DNA from: Sphingomonas hylomeconis
GTDB taxonomy: Bacteria > Pseudomonadota > Alphaproteobacteria > Sphingomonadales > Sphingomonadaceae
DNA: 47,569 nucleotides
NCBI RefSeq assembly: GCF_025370105.1
Contig: NZ_JANQBK010000020.1
Location: 1-47,569 of the forward strand
Direction: 5' to 3'
Both the position numbers and the translations under genes were made by a program. Below the pieces are notes generated by a model, which had not been told where the DNA came from, did no database searches, and was given only the letters and a program-made list of their open reading frames with translations. Of the stretch, positions 36,034 through 42,413 are shown one piece after another (position 1 is the first letter of the stretch; each line of letters opens with the position of its first letter).

Positions 36034-36065
36034 CACGGCCTCCCGGTGGCGGTGCACGTCAAGGG

Positions 36066-37292
36066 CTAGCCCTTGACGCACACCACCTGCTTCAGGGTGT
36101 GGACGATCTCGACCAGGTCCGCCTGCGCGGCCATCACGGCTTCGATCGGCTTGTAGGCCTTGGGCGTCTCGTCGATCACGCCCTCGTCCTTGCGGCAGAC
36201 GACGCCCGCCGTGTCGGCGATGTGCTCATCGAGCGTCACCAGCTTCTTGGCCGCCGTCCGGCTCATCACGCGACCGGCACCGTGCGAGCAACTGTCGAAC
36301 GATTCCGGGTTGCCCAGCCCACGCACGATGAACGACTTGGCGCCCATCGAACCCGGGATGATCCCCATCACGCCCTTTGCGGCGCGCACCGCGCCCTTGC
36401 GGGTGACGAGCACGTTCTGGCCGAAGTGGTTCTCGCGCTGGACGTAGTTATGGTGGCAGTTGACCGCCTCCATCTCCGCGTCGAACGGCTTGGCGATCTG
36501 ACCCCGAAGCGCGCGGATGACATTGGTCATCATCGTGCGCCGGTTGAGTGCCGCAAAGTCCTGCGCCCAGCCGACCGCCTCGACATAATCGTCGAAATGG
36601 TCAGTCCCTTCCGGGAAGTAGGCGAGATCCTCGTCGGGCAGGTTGATGAACCATTTGCGCATGTCCTGCTTGGCCAGTTCGATGAAGAACGTGCCGATCG
36701 CATTGCCCACGCCGCGGCTGCCCGAGTGCAGCATGATCCACACCCGCTGCTCCGTATCGAGGCACAGCTCGATAAAGTGGTTGCCGGTGCCGAGCGTCCC
36801 GAGGTGCACGAGGTTGTTGGTCTTGGCGAGCTTCGGATATTTCGCGACGATCCGCCCGAAACGCTCCGCAAGCGTCGCCCAGGCGTCGACGATCGCCGGC
36901 TGCGGGTCACCCCACGAACCGGGATCGCGCTTGCCCTGCTTCACGTCGCGGCCATGCGGCACGGCGCGTTCGATCGCGGAGCGGATCGCTTCCAGATTGT
37001 CCGGCAGATCGCTTGCCACCAGCGAGGTCCGCGCCGCCATCATGCCGCAGCCGATGTCGACGCCGACCGCCGCCGGGATGATCGCCCCCTTGGTCGGAAT
37101 CACCGAGCCAACGGTCGCGCCGATGCCGATATGGACGTCGGGCATCACCGCGACATGCTTGAACACGAACGGCATCTGCGCCGCGCGGGCAAGCTGCGCC
37201 CGCGCACCGTCTTCGACCGGTACGCCCCGCGTCCACATCTTGATCGGCACGCCGCCTTCGACGTGCTGGTAATCATACAGTGCTTCGGTCAT
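36066..37292 (-). CDS. rtcB: RtcB RNA ligase
   Basis: A GTP- and Mn-dependent RNA ligase of 408 residues that joins 2',3'-cyclic phosphate or 3'-phosphate ends to 5'-OH ends, for example cleaved tRNAs. Metal-binding residues lie in MPDVHIGIG, VDIGCGMMA, GTGNHFIE and LHSGSRGVG. NCHHNYV and the guanylylated His in DSCSHGAGR are also present. GAGGAGG precedes the ATG. It follows the Y RNA array by only 26 bp, so its message probably carries the Y RNAs at its 5' side until they are processed away. Confidence 0.96.
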   Translation of the reverse strand: MTEALYDYQHVEGGVPIKMWTRGVPVEDGARAQLARAAQMPFVFKHVAVMPDVHIGIGATVGSVIPTKGAIIPAAVGVDIGCGMMAARTSLVASDLPDNLEAIRSAIERAVPHGRDVKQGKRDPGSWGDPQPAIVDAWATLAERFGRIVAKYPKLAKTNNLVHLGTLGTGNHFIELCLDTEQRVWIMLHSGSRGVGNAIGTFFIELAKQDMRKWFINLPDEDLAYFPEGTDHFDDYVEAVGWAQDFAALNRRTMMTNVIRALRGQIAKPFDAEMEAVNCHHNYVQRENHFGQNVLVTRKGAVRAAKGVMGIIPGSMGAKSFIVRGLGNPESFDSCSHGAGRVMSRTAAKKLVTLDEHIADTAGVVCRKDEGVIDETPKAYKPIEAVMAAQADLVEIVHTLKQVVCVKG

Positions 37293-37318
37293 CGCGACCT
37301 CCTCATCATAATCATGGT

Positions 37319-37443
37319 GTCGGCGACGAGGGTTGGCGAGACATTTCCCTGAGCTATCCAGTCACCTGGAGGCGGAGTTGGACCGCCGACCTCCTGCCTT
37401 GCGGCAGGCGCTCTGACCTGTAGTCCCGCCGGCATTCGCCGAC
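37319..37443 (-). ncRNA. Y RNA-like gene 5 (circularly permuted tRNA-like)
   Basis: About 125 nt. The ends GTCGGCGA and TCGCCGAC form a perfect 8-bp closing stem. An inner stem GGCGGGAC/GTCTCGCC (one G-U pair) follows an internal loop that begins AUGCC. Next come a hairpin CCTGCC-GCAA-GGCAGG (GNRA loop) in the variable-arm position, a T-arm-like hairpin GGCGG-TCCAACT-CCGCC (37371-37387), and a loop-capped acceptor-like stem CCAG-GTGA-CTGG (37358-37369). Only the 5' half of a D-arm (TAGCTC) remains. It is the copy nearest rtcB. Confidence 0.82.
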
Positions 37444-37457
37444 GTTTTCGGTTCGGT

Positions 37458-37561
37458 GCTGGCGACGAGGTAAAGCGGGACATCCCAGATTGCTCCGGGG
37501 CGGATTCGAACCGCTCGGCCTTTCGGCCTTTACCGATGTAGTCCCGCCGGCATTCGCCAGC
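37458..37561 (-). ncRNA. Y RNA-like gene 4 (shortest copy)
   Basis: About 104 nt. The closing stem is GCTGGCGA/TCGCCAGC (8 bp, perfect) and the inner stem GCGGGAC/GTCCCGC (perfect). A GGCC-GAAA-GGCC hairpin precedes the T-arm GCGG-TTCGAAT-CCGC (37500-37514). The acceptor and D-arm parts are almost absent (no GTAGCTCA), so this copy keeps the stem and T-loop but has lost most of the rest of the tRNA-like domain. Confidence 0.82.
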
Positions 37562-37571
37562 ATTGTTCGGT

Positions 37572-37696
37572 CATGGCGACCAGGTGTTTGACGGACGTTC
37601 CTGCTCTACCGTTGAGCTACGCACCCAAAGGCGCGGCGGGATTCGAACCCGCATCTGGAGCGTGACAGGCATGTAGTCCGTCAGGCATTCGCCATG
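37572..37696 (-). ncRNA. Y RNA-like gene 3 (most complete tRNA-like domain)
   Basis: About 125 nt. The closing stem is CATGGCGA/TCGCCATG (8 bp, perfect) and the inner stem TGACGGAC/GTCCGTCA (8 bp, perfect). T-arm GCGGG-TTCGAAT-CCCGC (37636-37652) is followed by an acceptor-like stem GCGCC-TTTG-GGTGC closed by a tetraloop (37621-37634), then a TA dinucleotide and a canonical D-arm GCTC-AACGGTA-GAGC (37603-37617). This is tRNA order opened at the anticodon and closed at the acceptor end. Confidence 0.86.
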
Positions 37697-37707
37697 TTGA
37701 TCTCGTC

Positions 37708-37847
37708 CACGGCGACGAGAGTTGGGAAAGACCGTCCCCTAAAGGACCGGTGCTCTATCCAGACTGAGCTACCACTCTTTCGAGCAGGCGGGATTTGGAC
37801 CCGCGACCCCCGCATTCGTAGTGTAGTCCTTCCCGGCATTCGCCATG
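37708..37847 (-). ncRNA. Y RNA-like gene 2
   Basis: About 140 nt. The closing stem is CATGGCGA/TCGCCGTG (one U-G wobble) and the inner stem GGGAAGGAC/GTCTTTCCC (one wobble). T-arm GCGGG-TCCAAAT-CCCGC (37788-37804) is followed by a stem capped with a GAAA loop (37775-37784) and a canonical D-arm TAGCTCAGTCTGGATAGAGC. An extra hairpin after the D-arm (ACCG...TCC/GGA...CGGT) resembles an added anticodon-type arm. Confidence 0.84.
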
Positions 37848-37860
37848 ATATTCGTTGGGC

Positions 37861-38011
37861 CGTGGCGACGAGGAACGGTGAGACGGCGGTCCTTAAGCTA
37901 CGTTCCAGCGGCGGGATTCGAACCCGCATCTCCTCAGTCCGTTGCCGGCGCTGAGGCGCTTTACTCGTCGGACCTGTCTGTGGAGGTGTAGTCCCACCTG
38001 CATTCGCCACG
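37861..38011 (-). ncRNA. Y RNA-like gene 1 (directly after rsr)
   Basis: About 151 nt, beginning 9 bp after the rsr stop codon. The closing stem is CGTGGCGA/TCGCCACG (8 bp, perfect) and the inner stem GGTGGGAC/GTCTCACC (one wobble). A long variable-region hairpin CCTCAG...CTGAGG precedes T-arm GCGGG-TTCGAAT-CCCGC (37911-37927). The D-arm region (GTAGCTTAAGG) is degenerate. The near contact with rsr implies it is cut out of the rsr message rather than separately transcribed. Confidence 0.82.
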
Positions 38012-38020
38012 ACCCTTAGT

Positions 38021-39571
38021 TCATACCTCCGTCTGCTTGATGATTTCGACCCAGTCGCGCGTTTCGCCAGCGGCGAAGCGCGCAATCGTGTCGAACACGG
38101 CGTCGGAGAAGCCCCCGACGTTCAGGATGTCCGCCCGGCTCTGTGCCTGCGTCGTCCCGTATGGCTGGATGTCGACGCAGACGAGCCTGGCGTCCGGATT
38201 CCGGCGCTTCAGCTTGTCCCACTCCGCCATCGTTGCCGTCGACCCGTGCCGAGTGTCATCGACCCACGACTCATTGTCGGAGACGATCACCACCAGATCG
38301 ACACTAGCCCGTTCCGCGTTCAGCATCGCCAGCGGTGCCGAGACATTTGTCCCGCCCCCGCCGACCGCCGCCAGCTTCGCCGCATTCACGGCGACGCGGG
38401 CCTTGGCATCGAGCTTAAGCTTCACGACCGACTGCTCGAACGGCATCACGCGCGCATCACGATTGGTCCGCAGCATTGCCGCTGTGACCAGCGCCGCGAC
38501 ATCGATGCAGCGTACCGTGGACGAAGCCCCCTTGCGGTAGCCCGTCGCCGGCGACTTCATCGATCCCGACACGTCGGGGCAGACCACCACGCGGCCAAGC
38601 ACCAGCGGCACCGCTGCGAGCGATTGCTCGAGCGCGTCCTCGAGCGCCGCCTGGACCTTGAGCGGCACGCCCTCGCCGACCTGACCCAATGCCACCATCA
38701 ACTGATAGGGCATCGGCCCGACCTTCGCGAGCGCCGCAGGGTCGGCGAGCCGAGCCGCAACCGCTTCGGTGACCCCCACAACGCCGAACGCCCCGTTACG
38801 CGCCAGCGTGTTGAGGTTCATCCGCAGCGCCTGCCACCCGATTCGCGTCGCCAGCTCGGCCCAATTTTCCGCAGTCAGCGGAAACGCGGTGAGCCATTCG
38901 AACGGCACCGGCGGCAGCGGCAGGGAAGCATCCGCCTTCCAGGCCTCGAACGCGGCGATCTCGGCGGGCAGAGCGGCGACGTCATAAGGACGTCCGATCA
39001 ACCAGCCATAGAAGGCCTTGCGCGTGGCATCGGCCGGCTTGGGGTGAACCATCCGGACGATGTCGGCGAGGCTCGGATCCTTGCCCGTCGCCGCCGCCAT
39101 CAGCTCCGCCATCGACGCCTGCTCCAGCCAGCGCTGAACCAACCGCTTCGGCCGCGTGCCGAGCGACGTCCGCCCGGCCTGCCCCGACCGCATGATTGCC
39201 ACGAAGTTCCGCAGCATCCGCCCGTTGTCGATCACGCGCCCGAAGACCGGCACCGCCAGATCGGGATCGGCGACCGTGAGGTACGCCGCCAGCACCGCCG
39301 GCATGTCCTTCATCGCGCCTGACTTGCGAGCGTAGATCGCAGCTTGCGCCACGAAATACGGATCGACTGCCTTGGCTGCCTCCAGCACATCGGCAAGCTG
39401 CATCTCGGCAGCGCCATAGAAAGTATCCGCCAGCGTTCCCGTGGCAGCAAGCTGCGCCAGCTTCGCCTCGGGGCCATAGGCATAGGCCGGTGCGCCCTCA
39501 CGGTTCACGGCATCAGGCCGTGGCTGCATCAGCCTGGCGACTGCCGAGGCGAAAAGTCCCTTGTTGGCCAT
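38021..39571 (-). CDS. rsr: Rsr, bacterial Ro60 orthologue (TROVE plus von Willebrand A domain)
   Basis: A protein of 516 residues. The N-terminal two thirds are the helical-repeat TROVE ring that binds Y RNAs and misfolded RNA (AIYARKSGAMKDMPAVLAAYL, NFVAIMRSGQAGRTSLG). The C-terminal vWA domain has a MIDAS motif DVSGSM near residue 340, GGTNVSAPL and VIVSDNESW. AGGAG lies seven bases before the ATG. In Deinococcus and Salmonella the orthologue (Rsr) works with Y RNAs and exonucleases in RNA quality control. Here it heads an operon with five Y-like RNAs and the rtc genes, behind a sigma-54 promoter. Confidence 0.94.
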   Translation of the reverse strand: MANKGLFASAVARLMQPRPDAVNREGAPAYAYGPEAKLAQLAATGTLADTFYGAAEMQLADVLEAAKAVDPYFVAQAAIYARKSGAMKDMPAVLAAYLTVADPDLAVPVFGRVIDNGRMLRNFVAIMRSGQAGRTSLGTRPKRLVQRWLEQASMAELMAAATGKDPSLADIVRMVHPKPADATRKAFYGWLIGRPYDVAALPAEIAAFEAWKADASLPLPPVPFEWLTAFPLTAENWAELATRIGWQALRMNLNTLARNGAFGVVGVTEAVAARLADPAALAKVGPMPYQLMVALGQVGEGVPLKVQAALEDALEQSLAAVPLVLGRVVVCPDVSGSMKSPATGYRKGASSTVRCIDVAALVTAAMLRTNRDARVMPFEQSVVKLKLDAKARVAVNAAKLAAVGGGGTNVSAPLAMLNAERASVDLVVIVSDNESWVDDTRHGSTATMAEWDKLKRRNPDARLVCVDIQPYGTTQAQSRADILNVGGFSDAVFDTIARFAAGETRDWVEIIKQTEV

Positions 39572-39599
39572 TGTCCAACTCCTCGAATTCTGCCGTTCG

Positions 39600-39627
39600 G
39601 GGGCGGCTGGCGCATTCCAGCCGCCCC
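39600..39627 (-). promoter_or_regulatory. Stable hairpin in the rsr 5' UTR
   Basis: GGGGCGGCTGG-AATGCG-CCAGCCGCCCC is a perfect 11-bp stem with a 6-base loop, 28 bp upstream of the rsr start codon. There is no T-run, so it may be an mRNA stability or translation-control element rather than a terminator. Confidence 0.55.
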
Positions 39628-39684
39628 GTGTCCGGTCCGCTACCGAGAAGGCCGAAATATCGCCTCACTCGATGCATGACACTC

Positions 39685-39701
39685 AGCAGGAGGCGTGCCA
39701 G
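39685..39701 (-). promoter_or_regulatory. Sigma-54 promoter of the rsr-Y RNA-rtcBA operon
   Basis: On the minus strand CTGGCACGCCTCCTGCT matches the consensus YTGGCACG-N4-TTGCW with one mismatch. The invariant GG and GC are exactly ten bases apart. It would start transcription near 39675, giving a 5' UTR of about 100 nt. Confidence 0.8.
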
Positions 39702-39729
39702 TCGCTCTTTGCGTCGCCCGACAAAACAT

Positions 39730-39742
39730 TAAGATACTGATT
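39730..39742 (-). promoter_or_regulatory. Candidate IHF site
   Basis: On the minus strand AATCAGTATCTTA fits WATCARNNNNTTR exactly. It lies about 30-45 bp upstream of the -24 element, where DNA bending commonly brings an activator to sigma-54 polymerase. Confidence 0.5.
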
Positions 39743-39800
39743 TTACGTATGATATTATCGGGATGGGCGGAACTGTGAAATAAGTGCCCCTCACAAACCG

Positions 39801-39846
39801 CAAATATTTGTATCGATCGCGATAGCATTTTATCTTATGGGATAAG
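39801..39846. promoter_or_regulatory. Cluster of palindromes, candidate RtcR upstream activating sequence
   Basis: Three dyads are adjacent: CAAATATTTG (39801-39810), TATCG-ATCG-CGATA (39811-39824) and CTTAT-GGG-ATAAG (39834-39846). They are 100-145 bp upstream of the sigma-54 promoter and abut the rtcR start codon, so a site here could also autoregulate rtcR. Confidence 0.45.
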
Positions 39847-39847
39847 G

Positions 39848-41440
39848 ATGAAGCCACGCACCGTCATTGGATTCTTGGGATCGACGCTCGACGCTGCCAA
39901 GTTCGGTCCGTCGCGCTGGAACAAGTGGCGGCCAAGCGTCGGCGTAACGATGCACGAGGATCTGCGCGTCGATCGCTTTCTCCTGATCCACGGCAGCCCA
40001 CACAGTCGCCTTGCCGCCTATGTCGCCGAAGACATCGCCTCGGTCTCGCCCGAGACAACGGTCGAACTGCGCTTGCTCGACTTCACGGACCCGTGGGATT
40101 TCGAGGAAGTGTACGGCAAGCTGCTCGACTTCGCCCGCGCCGAGCCATTCGATCCCGAGGTCGAGGATTATCTCGTCCACATTACCACCGGGACGCACGT
40201 CGCGCAGATCTGCCTCTTCCTGCTGACCGAGGCGCGCTATTTACCAGGGAGGCTGTTGCAGACGCAGCCGGAGCGCGGATCGATCAACCCGGCAGGCACC
40301 TGGAACACGATCGACCTCGACCTCTCACGCTACGACAGTATCGCAACGCGGTTTGCCGTCGCGAGTGCGGAAAGCGCGTCCTTCCTCAAATCCGGCATCG
40401 ATACGCGCAATGCCGCCTTCAACCGCATGATCGACGAAATCGAGCGCGTGGCGCTGCGATCCAAGGCCCCGATCCTACTGATGGGGCCGACGGGTGCGGG
40501 CAAGAGCCTGCTGGCGCGCCGCATTTACGAGCTCAAGAAATCGAAGCATCAAGTCGCCGGGCCGTTCGTCGAGGTGAACTGCGCAACGCTGAAAGGCGAC
40601 GGCGCGATGTCCGCGCTGTTCGGCCACCGCAAGGGCGCCTTCACGGGTGCCGTCGCGGATCGCCCGGGGCTGCTGCGTGCCGCCGACAAGGGTATGCTGT
40701 TCCTCGATGAGATCGGCGAACTGGGCTTGGACGAACAAGCGATGATTCTCCGCGCAATAGAGGACAAGCGCTTCTTGCCGGTGGGCTCAGACAAGGAAGC
40801 GGCGTCCGAGTTCCAGCTGATCGCCGGCACCAACCGCGACCTGGGGGAAGCCGTCGCAGCCGGCGCATTTCGCGACGATCTCTATGCGCGGCTCAACCTG
40901 TGGACCTTCACGCTCCCCGGCCTCGCCGATCGGCGCGAGGATATCGAGCCCAATCTCGAGTACGAACTTGACCGCTTCGCCGAGCGCGAAGGCGACCGCG
41001 CCAGCTTCAACAAGGAGGCGCGCCAACGCTATCTGGCGTTCGCGACGGCGCCCGATGCACGCTGGCCCGGCAACTTCCGCGACTTGGCCGCCAGCGTGAC
41101 GCGCATGGCGACGCTCTCGCCAAAGGGGCGCATCGACATGGACTGCGTCAATGCCGAGATTGTGCGGCTGCAGCGGCTGTGGTCGGCGCAGACGGACGAT
41201 GGCGCAGGGGTGTTGGCCGAACTCCTGGATGACGCCGCGCTCGCCGAGATCGACCCGTTCGACCGCGTCCAGCTGGCCGAGACGATCCGCATCTGCCGCA
41301 ACAGTCGCTCGCTTTCCGAAGCCGGCCGCTCGCTATTTTCTGTCTCACGAGCGCGGCGTAGCACCGCCAATGACGCCGACCGGCTCAAGAAATACCTCGC
41401 CCGGTTCGGATTGGACTGGAGCTCGGTTTCTCAAGGCTAG
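39848..41440 (+). CDS. rtcR: RtcR, sigma-54-dependent activator with CARF-type sensor domain
   Basis: A protein of 530 residues, divergent from rsr. The N-terminal 180 residues match the RtcR regulatory domain (VIGFLGSTLDAAKFG, RFLLIHGSPHSRLAAYVAEDI, DYLVHITTGTHVAQICLFLL), known to be related to CARF nucleotide or RNA-end sensors. The AAA+ domain follows, with Walker A GPTGAGKS, the sigma-54-contacting GAFTGA and Walker B LFLDEIGE. A C-terminal DNA-binding HTH (LSEAGRSLFSVSRARRS) completes it. It is thought to sense damaged RNA ends and switch on rtc genes. The start fits the family; GGGATAAGG is the ribosome-binding region. Confidence 0.95.
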   Translation: MKPRTVIGFLGSTLDAAKFGPSRWNKWRPSVGVTMHEDLRVDRFLLIHGSPHSRLAAYVAEDIASVSPETTVELRLLDFTDPWDFEEVYGKLLDFARAEPFDPEVEDYLVHITTGTHVAQICLFLLTEARYLPGRLLQTQPERGSINPAGTWNTIDLDLSRYDSIATRFAVASAESASFLKSGIDTRNAAFNRMIDEIERVALRSKAPILLMGPTGAGKSLLARRIYELKKSKHQVAGPFVEVNCATLKGDGAMSALFGHRKGAFTGAVADRPGLLRAADKGMLFLDEIGELGLDEQAMILRAIEDKRFLPVGSDKEAASEFQLIAGTNRDLGEAVAAGAFRDDLYARLNLWTFTLPGLADRREDIEPNLEYELDRFAEREGDRASFNKEARQRYLAFATAPDARWPGNFRDLAASVTRMATLSPKGRIDMDCVNAEIVRLQRLWSAQTDDGAGVLAELLDDAALAEIDPFDRVQLAETIRICRNSRSLSEAGRSLFSVSRARRSTANDADRLKKYLARFGLDWSSVSQG

Positions 41441-41448
41441 GTTAGAGC

Positions 41449-41899
41449 GCGGATTTGACGACCGACCGGCTTCGGGTGGGTTGCCCGGCGCAGATCATTC
41501 GCGAGAACGGCAAGCGCCGCGTGGTCGTCAAGGCCAATGTCCGCGGGCGCGACGTCTCGAGTGTCGTCGCCGAGGCGCAGGCGGTGATCGCCAGCCAGGT
41601 CCAGCTCCCTGCCCGCCTCCGGCTGGACTATGGCGTCAGTTCGAAAACCCCGACTCCGCCCGCAACCGGCCGGCCTCGGTCGTCCCGGCCTGTTTCGCGC
41701 TGATCATGCTGTTGCTGTTCGGCGCACTCGGAAATCTTCGCGATGCTGCGATCCCTTCACGGGGGTGCCCCTAGCGCTGGTCGGGGGGTGCTTGCGTCGG
41801 TGCTGCGCGGAAGCCCTTTTCGATCTCGGCGGCGGCCGGCTTTATCGCGCTGTCGGCATAGCCGTGCTGAACGGCAATGCTGCCTCTCCCGCGACATAA
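41449..41899 (+). pseudogene. CzcA/CusA heavy-metal RND efflux pump remnant
   Basis: Conceptual translation in shifting frames gives successive CzcA-like blocks: IIRENGKRRVVVKANVRGRDV, VVAEAQAVIASQVQLPARLRLDYG, then ACFALIMLLLFGALGNLRDAAI, TGVPLALVGG, GSPFSISAAAGFIALSA and GIAVLNG. At least four frame changes or stops are needed. Only a central piece of an approximately 1050-residue pump remains. It begins right after the rtcR stop, so the RNA-repair module was probably inserted into, or rearranged next to, a former metal-resistance locus. Confidence 0.8.
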
Positions 41900-41941
41900 T
41901 GTCGCGACGGGCTTGACACTGCGCCACCCTCGCAACATATG
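41890..41941 (+). promoter_or_regulatory. Promoter and palindrome upstream of the Rrf2 regulator
   Basis: CGCGACA-TAA-TGTCGCG (41890-41906) is a perfect 7+7 inverted repeat. TTGACA (41913-41918) follows, with CATATG (41936-41941) 17 bp further. The palindrome may be an autoregulatory operator. Confidence 0.45.
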
Positions 41942-41948
41942 AAGTTAC

Positions 41949-42413
41949 ATGAAGCGCGACAGCAGATTATCGGGCGTGCTGCACGTCCTGCTCCACATGG
42001 CCGAGACGCAAAGCCCGGTCACATCGGAAGCGATGGCCAGAGCGATGCAGAGCAATCCGGTGGTGATCCGCCGGATCATGGCCGGCCTGCGCGATGCCGG
42101 CTTCGTGCGCTCGGAAAAGGGGCATGGCGGCGGTTGGACGATCGCGCGTGACCTTGCCGCGATCACGCTGCGCGACGTCTACGCCGCGCTCGGCAGCCCG
42201 GCGCTGTTCGCGATGGGCAACCGCACGGATGCCCCCGGCTGCCTGGTCGAGCAGGCCGTCAACGCCGCGCTGAATGGCGCTTATGCCGATGCAGAGGCGC
42301 TGCTGCTCGAGCGCTTCGGCAGCGTGACGCTCGCCGGGCTGAGCGCCGACTTCCACGCGCGCATCATCGCGAGCGGCAAATCGATCGATCTGGAGACTGT
42401 TCATGCAGCATGA
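41949..42413 (+). CDS. Rrf2-family transcriptional regulator
   Basis: A protein of 154 residues with an N-terminal winged helix (SGVLHVLLHMAE...TSEAMARAMQSNPVVIRRIMAGLRDAGFV, then the wing SEKGHGGGWTIA). It has a single Cys (DAPGCLVEQ), so it lacks the three-cysteine cluster of iron-sulfur Rrf2 members such as IscR and may instead use a thiol or another ligand. It overlaps the flavoprotein gene that follows by 11 bp, which makes that gene its likely target and suggests a redox-responsive pair. Confidence 0.88.
   Translation: MKRDSRLSGVLHVLLHMAETQSPVTSEAMARAMQSNPVVIRRIMAGLRDAGFVRSEKGHGGGWTIARDLAAITLRDVYAALGSPALFAMGNRTDAPGCLVEQAVNAALNGAYADAEALLLERFGSVTLAGLSADFHARIIASGKSIDLETVHAA

Larger units (their letters stand above)
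37319..38011 (-). repeat. Tandem array of five Y RNA-like units
   Basis: The word GGCGAATGC, followed by GGACTACA or GGGACTACA, recurs five times on the minus strand. The units are 104-151 nt long and separated by 10-14 nt spacers. Conservation is confined to structural elements, so this is an array of paralogous RNAs and not a CRISPR or simple repeat. Confidence 0.85.

Noticed and set aside
37319..38011. A cluster of ordinary tRNA genes (several GGTTCGAATCC T-loops and TAGCTCA D-arms)
   Set aside because: The T-arm precedes the D-arm within each unit, there is no anticodon arm between them, acceptor stems are closed by tetraloops, and there are no CCA ends. The flanking 8-bp stems fit Y RNAs instead.
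37319..38011. CRISPR array
   Set aside because: Units are 104-151 nt, unequal and internally structured. There is no short identical repeat with unique spacers, and no cas gene is nearby.
37681..38085. Protein-coding frames across the Y RNA array on both strands
   Set aside because: They cross several RNA units and the rsr end, have no ribosome-binding site or domain, and arise from the repeated GC-rich units.
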